Source of the DNA: Ignavibacteriota bacterium
GTDB lineage: Bacteria; Bacteroidota; UBA10030; UBA6906
Assembly (NCBI GenBank): GCA_003161755.1
Contig: PMNP01000316.1
Span: 2,797-10,335 of the forward strand
Reading direction: 5' to 3'
DNA length: 7,539 nucleotides
Position numbers and translations under genes: made by a program. Under the pieces are notes generated by a model, which ran no database searches, was not told the DNA's origin, and was given only the letters and a program-made list of their open reading frames with translations. This document shows, one piece after another, positions 1 through 5,140 of the stretch. Within the stretch, counting starts at the first letter, position 1; every line of letters begins with the position of its first letter.

Positions 1-539
1 TCCATGTTCTTCTGTGCGGTAGCCCGTAAGCCGGCGCTTTTGAACATTTGGATGATTCGTTCCACGCGCGGTGTCTTCTTTCCATCGATCTCACCGAACA
101 ATATGGGAAAGGATCGGATGAGCATGAATCGGACGACATTTCCACGACGCTCACCACCCGCGTTGGGAAGCCCGATCAGTACGCGATCTCGGCCGAGAGC
201 CTCAACCCATTCCTGCGGCCCTGCGGCGTTGTTCACCAGAAAGAGGATATCAGGGATTTGTTTGTTTTCTGCGAGTGGGGCGAGGATGGATCGAGTTTGA
301 TTGCGACGCATGACAACGATTACTAAATCGTAACGATCCTCAGGTTTAAGTCGATCCACCAGCGGTACCACCGTCTTGGTAGTTCGTCCGGTTTGTGAAT
401 CTTCTAATACGATACCGTGTTCATGTAAATCCTCCAGGCGACGGCCGCGTGCCAATAATGTGACATCTTGTCCAGCCTCCTTCAATCTCGCCGCGTAGAG
501 GCTTCCGATTACTCCAGCGCCATAGATGAGAATTTTCAT
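1..539 (-). CDS. Ketopantoate reductase-like (ApbA/PanE family) oxidoreductase, 5' part
   Basis: The first 179 codons of a minus-strand gene that leaves the window on the left; the family is normally about 300 residues. Residues 1-20 form a Rossmann dinucleotide-binding beta-alpha-beta with GAGVIGSLYAARL at 7-19 (GxGxxG). The family's conserved segment after the fifth strand appears as LFLVNNAAG at 99-107. The usual first active-site lysine region reads VVMRRNQT (76-82), with arginines instead. The catalytic Lys/Glu half of the protein lies outside the window. PanE enzymes reduce 2-dehydropantoate to pantoate with NADPH in the cytoplasm (pantothenate synthesis), but many paralogues act on other substrates, so the substrate is open. 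The ATG at 539 is supported by an AAGGTGG ribosome binding site just upstream, the clearest among the minus-strand genes. It lies 54 bp after a weak R' box, so it may be a cassette gene or the first gene beyond the array. Confidence 0.85.
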   Translation of the reverse strand, partial: MKILIYGAGVIGSLYAARLKEAGQDVTLLARGRRLEDLHEHGIVLEDSQTGRTTKTVVPLVDRLKPEDRYDLVIVVMRRNQTRSILAPLAENKQIPDILFLVNNAAGPQEWVEALGRDRVLIGLPNAGGERRGNVVRFMLIRSFPILFGEIDGKKTPRVERIIQMFKSAGLRATAQKNM

Positions 540-592
540 TTCCACCTTCGCTAAACAAATGAAATGTTCAAGGCGTGCTGCCTGACAGCCGC

Positions 593-722
593 CCATAACC
601 TGCGGCGGACTACACTCTCACCATTGTATCCGATACTGGTGGCTCTAAGTGACCTGGCTATATTGCGCTATTGCATTTACTTGTTGAATGCTCCTTCCGT
701 CAGGTTCATCGCCTGGTTAGGT
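593..722 (-). other. attC-like site behind the first GNAT gene
   Basis: The right end GTTAGGT (716-722) is a perfect core box and abuts the GNAT stop codon at 731. The left end CCATAAC (593-599; GTTATGG on the minus strand) is imperfect but keeps GTT. The two ends pair as an inverted repeat: the left flank GCCGCCC-ATAACC-TGCG mirrors the complement of the right flank, GCCGCCA-CCTAACC-AGGCG. The span is 130 bp. The short open frames across it look like chance. The non-consensus R' suggests reduced activity. Confidence 0.7.
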
Positions 723-730
723 GGCGGCTC

Positions 731-1195
731 TTATATCTCCAAATAATAACCGGCATCACACCTTGCCGATAGATGATTACGATCGAAACGGCGAAAACCA
801 TAACGCTCATAAAGTGCAATCGCTTCTTTCAAGACAGAAGCCGTTTCAAGTTCCACTCTCGAATATCCAAGTTCCTTTGCTTTAGAAAGCGCATGGCTGA
901 GCAAGCGACGACCCAATCCTTGACCACGCACATTGGCCGCGAGATACATTTTGCGAATTTCACAGATGGTCGGATTGATCCGATAAAGCCCCATCGAGCC
1001 AATAATCTTCTTGTTTTCATCTATGAGAACTTCAAACGTTCCCCCCTTGTCGAAATATTCGTTTTGAATATCGGACAAATCCGAATCAGTATTGTCGGGG
1101 TCGGACTTAAGTCCATATTCAGAAAGCACCCCAAATACTAACTCCTCAATGTCATTTCTATCTTCGTTGGATGCAAAGCGCAAGATGTAATTCAT
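731..1195 (-). CDS. GNAT-family N-acetyltransferase (154 aa)
   Basis: A complete single-domain GNAT enzyme expected to transfer acetyl from acetyl-CoA to an amine of a small molecule or protein; the substrate cannot be told from sequence. Beta strands lead into motif A at about residues 80-99, where VRGQGLGRRLL (89-99) is the R/Q-x-x-G-x-G/A pyrophosphate-binding loop of acetyl-CoA. Motif B follows as EAIALYERYGF (124-134), the usual C-terminal helix with the conserved Tyr. The length of 154 aa is normal. The N-terminal 30-50 residues are acidic (SDPDNTDSDLSD, 31-42). The ATG at 1195 has no clear Shine-Dalgarno sequence; it sits about 25 bp after a decayed R' box, as expected for a cassette gene. 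The stop lies 8 bp from the R'' box. GNAT genes are frequent cassette cargo. Confidence 0.9.
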   Translation of the reverse strand: MNYILRFASNEDRNDIEELVFGVLSEYGLKSDPDNTDSDLSDIQNEYFDKGGTFEVLIDENKKIIGSMGLYRINPTICEIRKMYLAANVRGQGLGRRLLSHALSKAKELGYSRVELETASVLKEAIALYERYGFRRFDRNHLSARCDAGYYLEI

Positions 1196-1350
1196 AATAT
1201 TCTATATTTTGATACCGCCACCTGCCGGCCGCGGCCGGTCCGCCTATGGCATACGAGGGCGGTCTCCAGTTGACAACCTCGTCCGTTTTCTAAACGGGTC
1301 GAAGACCTGAACGCCGCTGTTTGGTGTAGACCCAGCCGACTTTGTTGTAG

Positions 1351-1370
1351 GCCGACTCTCAAGAGTCGGC
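1351..1370. repeat. Perfect 9-bp-arm palindrome
   Basis: GCCGACTCT, a two-base centre, then AGAGTCGGC. The motif GCCGACT or GTCGACT recurs nearby (1334, 1434, 1536), so the surrounding region seems built from repeated copies of one palindrome. There is no following T-run on either strand, so an intrinsic terminator is not supported. Confidence 0.6.
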
Positions 1371-1587
1371 TGGTCGACAGAGACGGGACTGGACTTGTAC
1401 GCCGCTTTCCGGCGTAGTCCCGTCCTACAGCTGGTGTAGGCCGACTCCGCCAAAAAACTGGCGGACAAATCCGCCAACCGCCAAAAAGACGGCGGTCGAG
1501 AAATGCAACGGACAGATCCGACAGACATGCAACTGATGTAGGTCGACTATCCAGAGTCGACTATGCAGACTTCATTCGCCAGTTCAT

Positions 1588-1634
1588 TGGAACGGGTCTA
1601 CGATCTCGACCTGTTCGAGATCGGGCTCGTTCCA
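1588..1634. repeat. Two-part hairpin next to the AbrB-Doc module
   Basis: Outer arms TGGAACG (1588-1594) and CGTTCCA (1628-1634) enclose inner arms GATCTCGA (1602-1609) and TCGAGATC (1615-1622). The word GATCTCGACC inside it also occurs in the attC-like site at 2380-2505, and as GGTCTCGACC in the site at 4974-5140. This links the hairpin to the same attC family. Confidence 0.6.
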
Positions 1635-1700
1635 GTCTTCCGCCAGGAAGACAGCGGACAAGCCGGCCGGGACGGACCGCTGGTTAGCTGGCGCCGCTTG

Positions 1701-1729
1701 TTGTATTTGAATATTACAAATGTTATAAT
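1701..1729 (+). promoter_or_regulatory. Promoter of the AbrB-Doc operon
   Basis: A consensus -10 box TATAAT (1724-1729) is preceded by TG at 1721-1722 (extended -10). Seventeen bases upstream is TTGTAT (1701-1706), a weak -35. The predicted start point is roughly 15 bases before the GGAG ribosome binding site. This gives the inverted toxin-antitoxin cassette its own transcription. Confidence 0.75.
1712..1727. promoter_or_regulatory. Candidate antitoxin operator
   Basis: TATTAC-AAAT-GTTATA is an inverted repeat with one mismatch that overlaps the -10 box. Antitoxins of the AbrB/MazE fold commonly repress their own operon by binding such a palindrome, so this is the likely autoregulatory site. 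The palindrome is seen; binding is inference. Confidence 0.45.
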
Positions 1730-1740
1730 ACGACGACTAA

Positions 1741-1744
1741 GGAG
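1741..1744 (+). promoter_or_regulatory. Ribosome binding site of the AbrB-type antitoxin
   Basis: GGAG lies 8 bases before the ATG at 1753. It is one of the few strong Shine-Dalgarno sequences in the window and fixes the antitoxin start. Confidence 0.75.
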
Positions 1745-1752
1745 TATGCGCC

Positions 1753-1977
1753 ATGCTCAAGACCGCCGTGCGACGAGTTGGAAACAGTCTCGGAATCACA
1801 TTGCCGAAGACCATAGTCCAAAACTATCATCTGACCGAGGGTGATGAACTCCATTTAGTGGAAACAAAAGATGGCATCGTCTTGACCCCATTTGACCCCA
1901 AGTTCGCTGAGTGGGCCGATTCGTTCGAAAAGCTCAATCGGCGATACCGAAACACTCTCAAGGCACTGTCGAAGTAA
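1753..1977 (+). CDS. AbrB/MazE-type antitoxin of a Doc toxin
   Basis: A 74-residue protein with an N-terminal SpoVT/AbrB swapped-hairpin DNA-binding domain at about residues 2-46. Its signature is VRRVGNSLGITLPKTIV (6-22), followed by LTEGDELHLVETKDGIVLTPFDP, the end of the barrel. The C-terminal part (about 50-74) is predicted to be the toxin-neutralising segment. It would bind and inactivate the Doc toxin encoded next and repress the operon. Its start is set by GGAG at 1741 and a consensus promoter at 1701-1729. Its stop TAA overlaps the toxin start ATG by one base (TAATG), so the two are translationally coupled. The family resembles the 'putative addiction module antidote' group, in which AbrB-like proteins pair with Doc or PIN toxins. 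The pair is on the opposite strand to most cassette genes here. Confidence 0.9.
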   Translation: MLKTAVRRVGNSLGITLPKTIVQNYHLTEGDELHLVETKDGIVLTPFDPKFAEWADSFEKLNRRYRNTLKALSK

Positions 1978-2372
1978 TGGCCATCAAATTTGTCCCTGAG
2001 GCACTCGTCCCCGAAATGCACCGGAGTCTCATCGAACGCTACGGCGGGATGCACGGCGTTCGAGATCGTGGACTCTTGGCCTCAGCACTCGCTCAACCAA
2101 AAATGACCGTGGCCGGCAAATTCGTCCATCGGACCATGTTCGCCAAAGCCTCGGCATATGGATATCATTTGTGCGCAAACCACCCGTTTGTTGACGGCAA
2201 CAAACGCATTGCGTTTGGCGTAATGTATGTCTTCCTGGAAAGGAACGGCTACGAACTATCTGCGACTGAGCAGGATGCCTACCAAACCATGATCGCTATC
2301 GCAAAGGGGAGTATGAAGAAACCTGCCCTTGCCGCATGGCTCCGAGCTGTCTCGAAACGTGTACCTCACTAA
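1977..2372 (+). CDS. doc: Doc (death-on-curing) Fic-fold toxin
   Basis: A 131-residue Doc-family toxin. The Fic-fold active-site motif is HPFVDGNKR (residues 69-77), in the Doc form where Lys-Arg follows the Asn in place of the Gly-(x)-Gly-Arg of AMP-transferring Fic enzymes. The family's N-terminal signature is GGMHGVRDRGLLASALAQP (23-41). P1 Doc phosphorylates elongation factor EF-Tu and stops translation; the same chemistry is inferred here because the key residues are present. A longer frame opens at 1911, but the ATG at 1977 is chosen because it overlaps the antitoxin stop and the protein then starts at the normal family position. The gene ends 7 bp before the core box of the next site, so the module fills its cassette. 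Full length, no visible damage. Confidence 0.93.
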   Translation: MAIKFVPEALVPEMHRSLIERYGGMHGVRDRGLLASALAQPKMTVAGKFVHRTMFAKASAYGYHLCANHPFVDGNKRIAFGVMYVFLERNGYELSATEQDAYQTMIAIAKGSMKKPALAAWLRAVSKRVPH

Positions 2373-2379
2373 CGACTCT

Positions 2380-2505
2380 ACCTAACGAACGGGCGCCAAG
2401 TCCGTCCCCTTCGGGGACGAGATCTCGACCCGCCTTTGGCGGGCCGGACTGCGGCCCGTCCGCAAGAGCTCGCTTCTTAATTCGAAGGCGGGCCGCTGGT
2501 TAGGC
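2380..2505 (-). other. attC site behind the AlkD-like gene
   Basis: The left end ACCTAAC (2380-2386) gives a perfect R' GTTAGGT on the minus strand. The right end GTTAGGC (2499-2505) gives a perfect R'' GCCTAAC, 8 bp from the glycosylase stop at 2514. The span is 126 bp. Two internal palindromes are visible: GTCCCC/GGGGAC (2404-2418) and CCCGCC/GGCGGG (2429-2443). The segment from about 2415 to 2452 is nearly the same as 5671-5709 in another site, including AGATCTC, CCCGCC and GGCGGGCCGGACTGC. Both core boxes are intact, so the site looks recombination-competent. Confidence 0.85.
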
Positions 2506-2513
2506 CGCACTGA

Positions 2514-3176
2514 CTATGACACCGGGGCTCGGCGAGGATTCTTGAGCCCTGTCCTCAACTTGTTTGCCACTTCTCGTTTGACGCGTGGCGCCAATATTTG
2601 GTCGTACCGGTGCAGGAATTGCTCAACGGCGCGCCGATTGTGCTTGCTTAATTCCCTAAGGGCCCAGGAAAGTGCTTTGACTACCATATCGTCGCGATCG
2701 CGGATGAGCATCCGGCAGATCCGGAGTGTGCGAGTCACATCCCCTTGGCCCCCTCGTGCGTGATTGTTGAGTGGAACCGTGCTCACAAGTGCAGCCCGTC
2801 TCCACCAACGGTTCGGGGATTTAGCCCAGGACTGAACCGTACGATCTGAAATGTTTCTCTGACGCCAAGCAGGGCCTGCGACGTAGCTGGCGAAGCAGTC
2901 AACTTCACCCCAACTCTGTATCCCTCGGCCAAGAGAAGCAACATCCTTCTGGGTAAGTGCGTCCAACGCGCCAGCGTGGTGCACAATGATCTCGTAGGCG
3001 AAGATTCGCTCCCAGAGACCAAGTGGCACCAACCGTATCCCCAATTCCACTACAGAGGGACCTGACAGTTCCTTGAGTCGCTGCGACCAACCACGTCGGA
3101 CAGTACGAAAGGAGGAAGTATCCTTCCGGGGCATCGATGCCAACGATCGTCGTATTTCTTGGACAAGCTCTTTCAT
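2514..3176 (-). CDS. AlkD-like DNA alkylation repair protein (HEAT-repeat glycosylase)
   Basis: A 220-residue protein of the DNA alkylation repair family (AlkC/AlkD superfamily). Members are built of HEAT-like helical repeats and excise positively charged alkylated bases such as N3- and N7-alkylpurines. The family's signature positions are present: SWGEVDCF (88-95) with the Trp-x3-Asp pair (W89, D93) matching the catalytic Trp109/Asp113 of Bacillus cereus AlkD; NRWWRRAALVST (122-133) with the DNA-contacting Arg; and VVKALSWALRELSKH (165-179) with W171 in the place of Trp187. The length is close to the usual 220-240 aa. The ATG at 3176 comes 15 bp after a perfect R' box and lacks a clear Shine-Dalgarno. 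The gene is basic and GC-rich compared with the cassettes to its right. Repair activity is inferred from the conserved residues. Confidence 0.85.
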   Translation of the reverse strand: MKELVQEIRRSLASMPRKDTSSFRTVRRGWSQRLKELSGPSVVELGIRLVPLGLWERIFAYEIIVHHAGALDALTQKDVASLGRGIQSWGEVDCFASYVAGPAWRQRNISDRTVQSWAKSPNRWWRRAALVSTVPLNNHARGGQGDVTRTLRICRMLIRDRDDMVVKALSWALRELSKHNRRAVEQFLHRYDQILAPRVKREVANKLRTGLKNPRRAPVS

Positions 3177-3190
3177 AGAAAAGGATGGCG

Positions 3191-3362
3191 GCCTAACGGA
3201 CTGGAGCTAACATGAGTGAAGCGCTTAACACGATATTTATAAGGGTTTTGCTTCGTGACGAAATAGATGCGACCACAACACTTCCAGGTATCTCAACTGA
3301 CAATTCGCCGCGCTGCTTCAACGTCAGCTTGCGCGCTCTTCGCGGGAAGCGACTGGTTAGGC
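3191..3362 (-). other. attC-like site of a gene-less cassette
   Basis: The left end GCCTAAC (3191-3197) is a perfect R' (GTTAGGC on the minus strand). The right end GTTAGGC (3356-3362), within GACTGGTTAGGC, is a perfect R''. The span is 172 bp. To its right, only about 35 bp separate it from the R' box of the next site (3398-3404), too little for a gene. Short open frames across it on both strands have no recognisable product and run through the core boxes. Confidence 0.65.
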
Positions 3363-3397
3363 ACACAAAAAAAGGTTTGAGCGTGCGCCTCCTCCAG

Positions 3398-3554
3398 GCC
3401 CAACCGCCGCGCATAGCATGCGGCGGAACCAACTCCCAATTCACCGCAAAGGTCGCGTGCACGAATGAATCTTGTTTACGAGACATTGTGAGCTTCGCCT
3501 TACTCTGCCACTTTCAGAACCGCTTGATTCCGTCTGGTTAACCTATTGTTAGAC
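3398..3554 (-). other. attC site behind the 178-aa orphan
   Basis: The left end GCCCAAC (3398-3404) gives a perfect R' GTTGGGC. Two right-end boxes are possible: GTTAACC (3537-3543), whose flank CTGGTTA matches the other sites, and GTTAGAC (3548-3554), which fits the consensus exactly. Inside, CCGCCGC (3405) and GCGGCGG (3420) can pair. The segment from about 3419 to 3453 is closely similar to 4141-4173 in the site at 4120 (TGCGGCGGAACCA, then CACCGCAA). These two sites form a subfamily marked by CCCAAC instead of CCTAAC. Confidence 0.75.
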
Positions 3555-3573
3555 GGCACACCTGACCTTTGGC

Positions 3574-4110
3574 TCAGTATTTTAGTCCTGTCGTCTTGCT
3601 TGTGATTAACTTCAAGTGCTTCTCGTTGAGTGTGCTCAAGTGCAAGGCCTCCATCACACGCTTGATATATTGGAACTGGTCGATCGTAGCGAATTGAAGC
3701 AAAGTGGAAATACAAGCCTTCGTACCATGATACAAATTAACATGGGAGTTCGTGGCAATTTCCTGTCCATTAATGCGCCACCTGGATACCTTGCAAGGTT
3801 GCAAGAGGAGAGGACGATTTGTCTTAGCCGTTGATGCCTCGTCTTTTATGATCTCAATCAAACACTGCTCAAACTGATTCGAAGTCAACGGATAAAAACA
3901 ATTTCTTATGGCAGTGCTGTTCAGTAACTGTTCAAAATGCTGGATGGTGTTCTCGGGTGTATTAATGAATGTAATGCCTCCAGATATGAACGTATACTCG
4001 GCCACGGCTGTTGCAAGAAAGTTGTTGAATAGTTCTCTCTCTCGTGCGGCATTCATATTCCTGAGCGAATGCCCCCATAGTGAGGATTTTGGTGGACAGT
4101 ATTGATACAT
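3574..4110 (-). CDS. Unrecognised 178-aa protein
   Basis: I do not recognise this protein. It is soluble-looking, with no signal peptide or membrane segment, and mixed hydrophobic and polar stretches such as ELFNNFLATAVAEYTFISGG (26-45) and TLLQFATIDQFQYIKRVMEALHL. It contains four Cys (positions 5, 70, 83 and about 104, plus one near 132) in no known metal-binding pattern. The frame is open back to 4242, but that extension would cross the R' box at 4120-4126, so the ATG at 4110, 9 bp after the box, fits the cassette rule; an alternative ATG at 4056 (MNAARERELF) is possible. No Shine-Dalgarno is visible. The gene is clearly more AT-rich than its neighbours, suggesting a separate origin. The stop TGA at 3574 is 20 bp from a core box. 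That it is a gene is supported by length, cassette geometry and sensible composition; the function is unknown. Confidence 0.65.
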   Translation of the reverse strand: MYQYCPPKSSLWGHSLRNMNAARERELFNNFLATAVAEYTFISGGITFINTPENTIQHFEQLLNSTAIRNCFYPLTSNQFEQCLIEIIKDEASTAKTNRPLLLQPCKVSRWRINGQEIATNSHVNLYHGTKACISTLLQFATIDQFQYIKRVMEALHLSTLNEKHLKLITSKTTGLKY

Positions 4111-4119
4111 AGTAGTGCG

Positions 4120-4298
4120 GCCCAACGGCCGGGTTTCACTTGCGGCGGAACCACCTCTACCCACCGCAAGGGTATGTTGAGATATTGTGATAACGTTGTT
4201 TCGTTCTTGAACTCGATTCACACCCGACACTTTCCCGATCAACTCGACTCAGTCAGCCTGCCCGCCGCTCTCTGGCGGGGTGCAACCGCTGGTTACGG
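4120..4298 (-). other. attC site next to the Phd-RelE/ParE module
   Basis: The left end GCCCAAC (4120-4126) gives a perfect R' GTTGGGC on the minus strand. The right end GTTACGG (4292-4298), in the context CGCTGGTTA, is a degenerate R''. The span is 179 bp. Internal pairing includes CCCGCC (4260-4265) with GGCGGG near 4274. The first 50 bp resemble the site at 3398. The toxin-antitoxin promoter begins only 9 bp beyond it. Confidence 0.75.
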
Positions 4299-4306
4299 CA
4301 CGCCTC

Positions 4307-4335
4307 TTGACAATGACCAGAATACGGACCATATT
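4307..4335 (+). promoter_or_regulatory. Promoter of the Phd-RelE/ParE operon
   Basis: A perfect -35 box TTGACA (4307-4312) is followed after 17 bases by CATATT (4330-4335), a 4/6 match to the -10. TATTGT at 4332 is an alternative. TTGT (4334-4337) and ACAA (4343-4346) form a small inverted repeat that could be part of an antitoxin operator. It lies in the 62-bp gap between attC and the antitoxin start, so the inverted cassette has its own transcription. Confidence 0.65.
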
Positions 4336-4360
4336 GTAGTCAACAACCGCTGGGACATCC

Positions 4361-4651
4361 ATGAAATTGAGCACGGCTGTCAAACCCATCAGTTACCTGA
4401 AAGCACACGCCTCAGAGCTGATCCGGGACATCACCAACACACAACAAACGCTCATCGTAACCCACAATGGCGAAGCCAAGGTCGTCGTGCAAGACATCCG
4501 TTCGTATGAGCGGATGCAGGAAACCCTGGCGCTCCTGAAGATCCTTACCCGGAGCAAGCAAAACATCCGGCGCGGGAGGTCGAAATCCATGGACGAAGTT
4601 TTCAATTCTCTTGAGAAGCGCATAGCCGCATTCAAGCATGAAAACGTATGA
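4361..4651 (+). CDS. Phd/YefM-family antitoxin
   Basis: A 96-residue antitoxin. The N-terminal Phd/YefM DNA-binding fold covers about residues 1-60, with the family signature VKPISYLKAHASELI (7-21), then TLIVTHNGEAKVVVQDIRSYE (30-50) and the helix MQETLALLKIL (52-62). The rest (about 63-96) is charged and is expected to be disordered until it wraps around the toxin. It would neutralise the RelE/ParE-type toxin and repress their shared promoter at 4307-4335. The start ATG at 4361 gives the normal family N-terminus; the ribosome binding site is weak (GGGA at 4352). It overlaps the toxin gene by 14 bases. The operon is antisense to the cassette direction and ends 10 bp before the next R' box. 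Confidence 0.93.
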   Translation: MKLSTAVKPISYLKAHASELIRDITNTQQTLIVTHNGEAKVVVQDIRSYERMQETLALLKILTRSKQNIRRGRSKSMDEVFNSLEKRIAAFKHENV

Positions 4652-4964
4652 AGTGATCTTCGACCACGATGCCGAGGACGACCTCTTCGACATCTATGCG
4701 TTCGTTGCGGTGAACGATTCTGCAGACAAATCGGACAAGTTGTTCACCGCCCTGAGGCGAACATGCCTCAAACTGCGAAAACTGCCGTTGCGTGGTGCCA
4801 TCCCCCGAGAACTGTTCGACATTGGTGTACTTGAGTTCCGAGAACTACACTACAAGCCCTACCGCATCATCTACTCCATCGAGTCCACAACCGTCTACGT
4901 GCATTGTGTCGTGGACGGTCGACGGGACATCCAGACCATCCTACAGGATCGGTTTCTACGATAG
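4638..4964 (+). CDS. RelE/ParE-superfamily toxin
   Basis: A 108-residue toxin of the RelE/ParE fold. Visible hallmarks are the N-terminal strand-helix YEVIFDHDAEDDLFDIYAFV (4-23), then LRKLPLRGAIPREL (46-59), the core FRELHYKPYRIIYSI (67-81) and the C-terminal VVDGRRDIQTILQDRFLR (91-108). RelE members cleave mRNA on the ribosome; ParE members poison DNA gyrase. The Phd/YefM partner and the ending GRRD-x-Q-x-LL-x-R-LL are found with both groups, so the target is left open. The start at 4638 overlaps the antitoxin end by 14 bases, implying coupled translation. The gene is full length with no visible disruption. Such modules in arrays are known to act against loss of cassettes. Confidence 0.92.
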   Translation: MKTYEVIFDHDAEDDLFDIYAFVAVNDSADKSDKLFTALRRTCLKLRKLPLRGAIPRELFDIGVLEFRELHYKPYRIIYSIESTTVYVHCVVDGRRDIQTILQDRFLR

Positions 4965-4973
4965 GGTTGCGCG

Positions 4974-5140
4974 CCCTAACGGACGCGGCCCGTCCGACTT
5001 CGTCGGACGAGGTCTCGACCCCCTTGTTCCGTCAGCGCCAGCTATTTTTTCAGCCTCGTCCCGGTCGGCTTGTCCGCCGTCTTCGTGACCGCCATGCTTT
5101 TTGGCGGTGTGGCGGATGGTGGACGGGTCGCTTCTTAGGT
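4974..5140 (-). other. attC site behind the second GNAT gene
   Basis: The left end CCCTAAC (4974-4980) gives R' GTTAGGG on the minus strand, one base off consensus. The right end CTTAGGT (5134-5140) gives a degenerate R'' ACCTAAG. Outer flanks GCGC and GTGCGC also pair. The span is 167 bp. A palindrome GTCCGAC/GTCGGAC (4992-5008) follows GCGGCCC, exactly as in the site at 5639. Further in are CCGCCATGC (5090) and GGCGGTGTGGCGG near 5103. Confidence 0.85.

Larger units (their letters stand above)
1220..1689 (-). other. Palindrome-rich non-coding region with degenerate attC ends
   Basis: A 470-bp stretch with no convincing gene. The right end GTTAGCT (1683-1689), inside CTGGTTAGC, matches the flank of the other R'' boxes. 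The left end ACCTGCC (1220-1226), followed by GGCCG, aligns with CCTAACGGCCG at other sites, but TAAC is changed to TGCC, so GTT of R' is lost. Between them are several hairpins: 1351-1359 with 1362-1370; 1382-1390 with 1416-1424, enclosing 1398-1404/1410-1416; and 1588-1594 with 1628-1634, enclosing 1602-1609/1615-1622. The phrase (G)TGTAGRYCGACT recurs near 1345, 1434 and 1535, with a variant near 1324. The region is far longer than a usual attC. It could be an expanded site, two fused sites (a possible inner boundary near 1587), or a decayed cassette. Confidence 0.5.

Noticed and set aside
773..1141. 122-aa plus-strand open frame
   Set aside because: Antisense shadow of the well-supported GNAT gene.
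1244..1528. 94-aa minus-strand open frame
   Set aside because: Composed of palindromic repeat sequence with low-quality composition; treated as chance.
1911..1976. N-terminal extension of the Doc toxin
   Set aside because: It lies inside the antitoxin gene in another frame, and the TAATG overlap at 1975-1979 gives a better start matching family length.
3193..3541. Open frames on both strands (97 and 109 aa)
   Set aside because: They cross two attC-like sites and their core boxes and have no recognisable domain.
4111..4242. Upstream extension of the 178-aa orphan
   Set aside because: It would run through the R' core box at 4120-4126 into the neighbouring attC; the ATG at 4110 fits cassette geometry.
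4992..5008. GTCCGAC palindrome as an intrinsic terminator
   Set aside because: There is no T-run after the stem on either strand, and it recurs at the same place in another attC (5658-5674), so it belongs to the attC.
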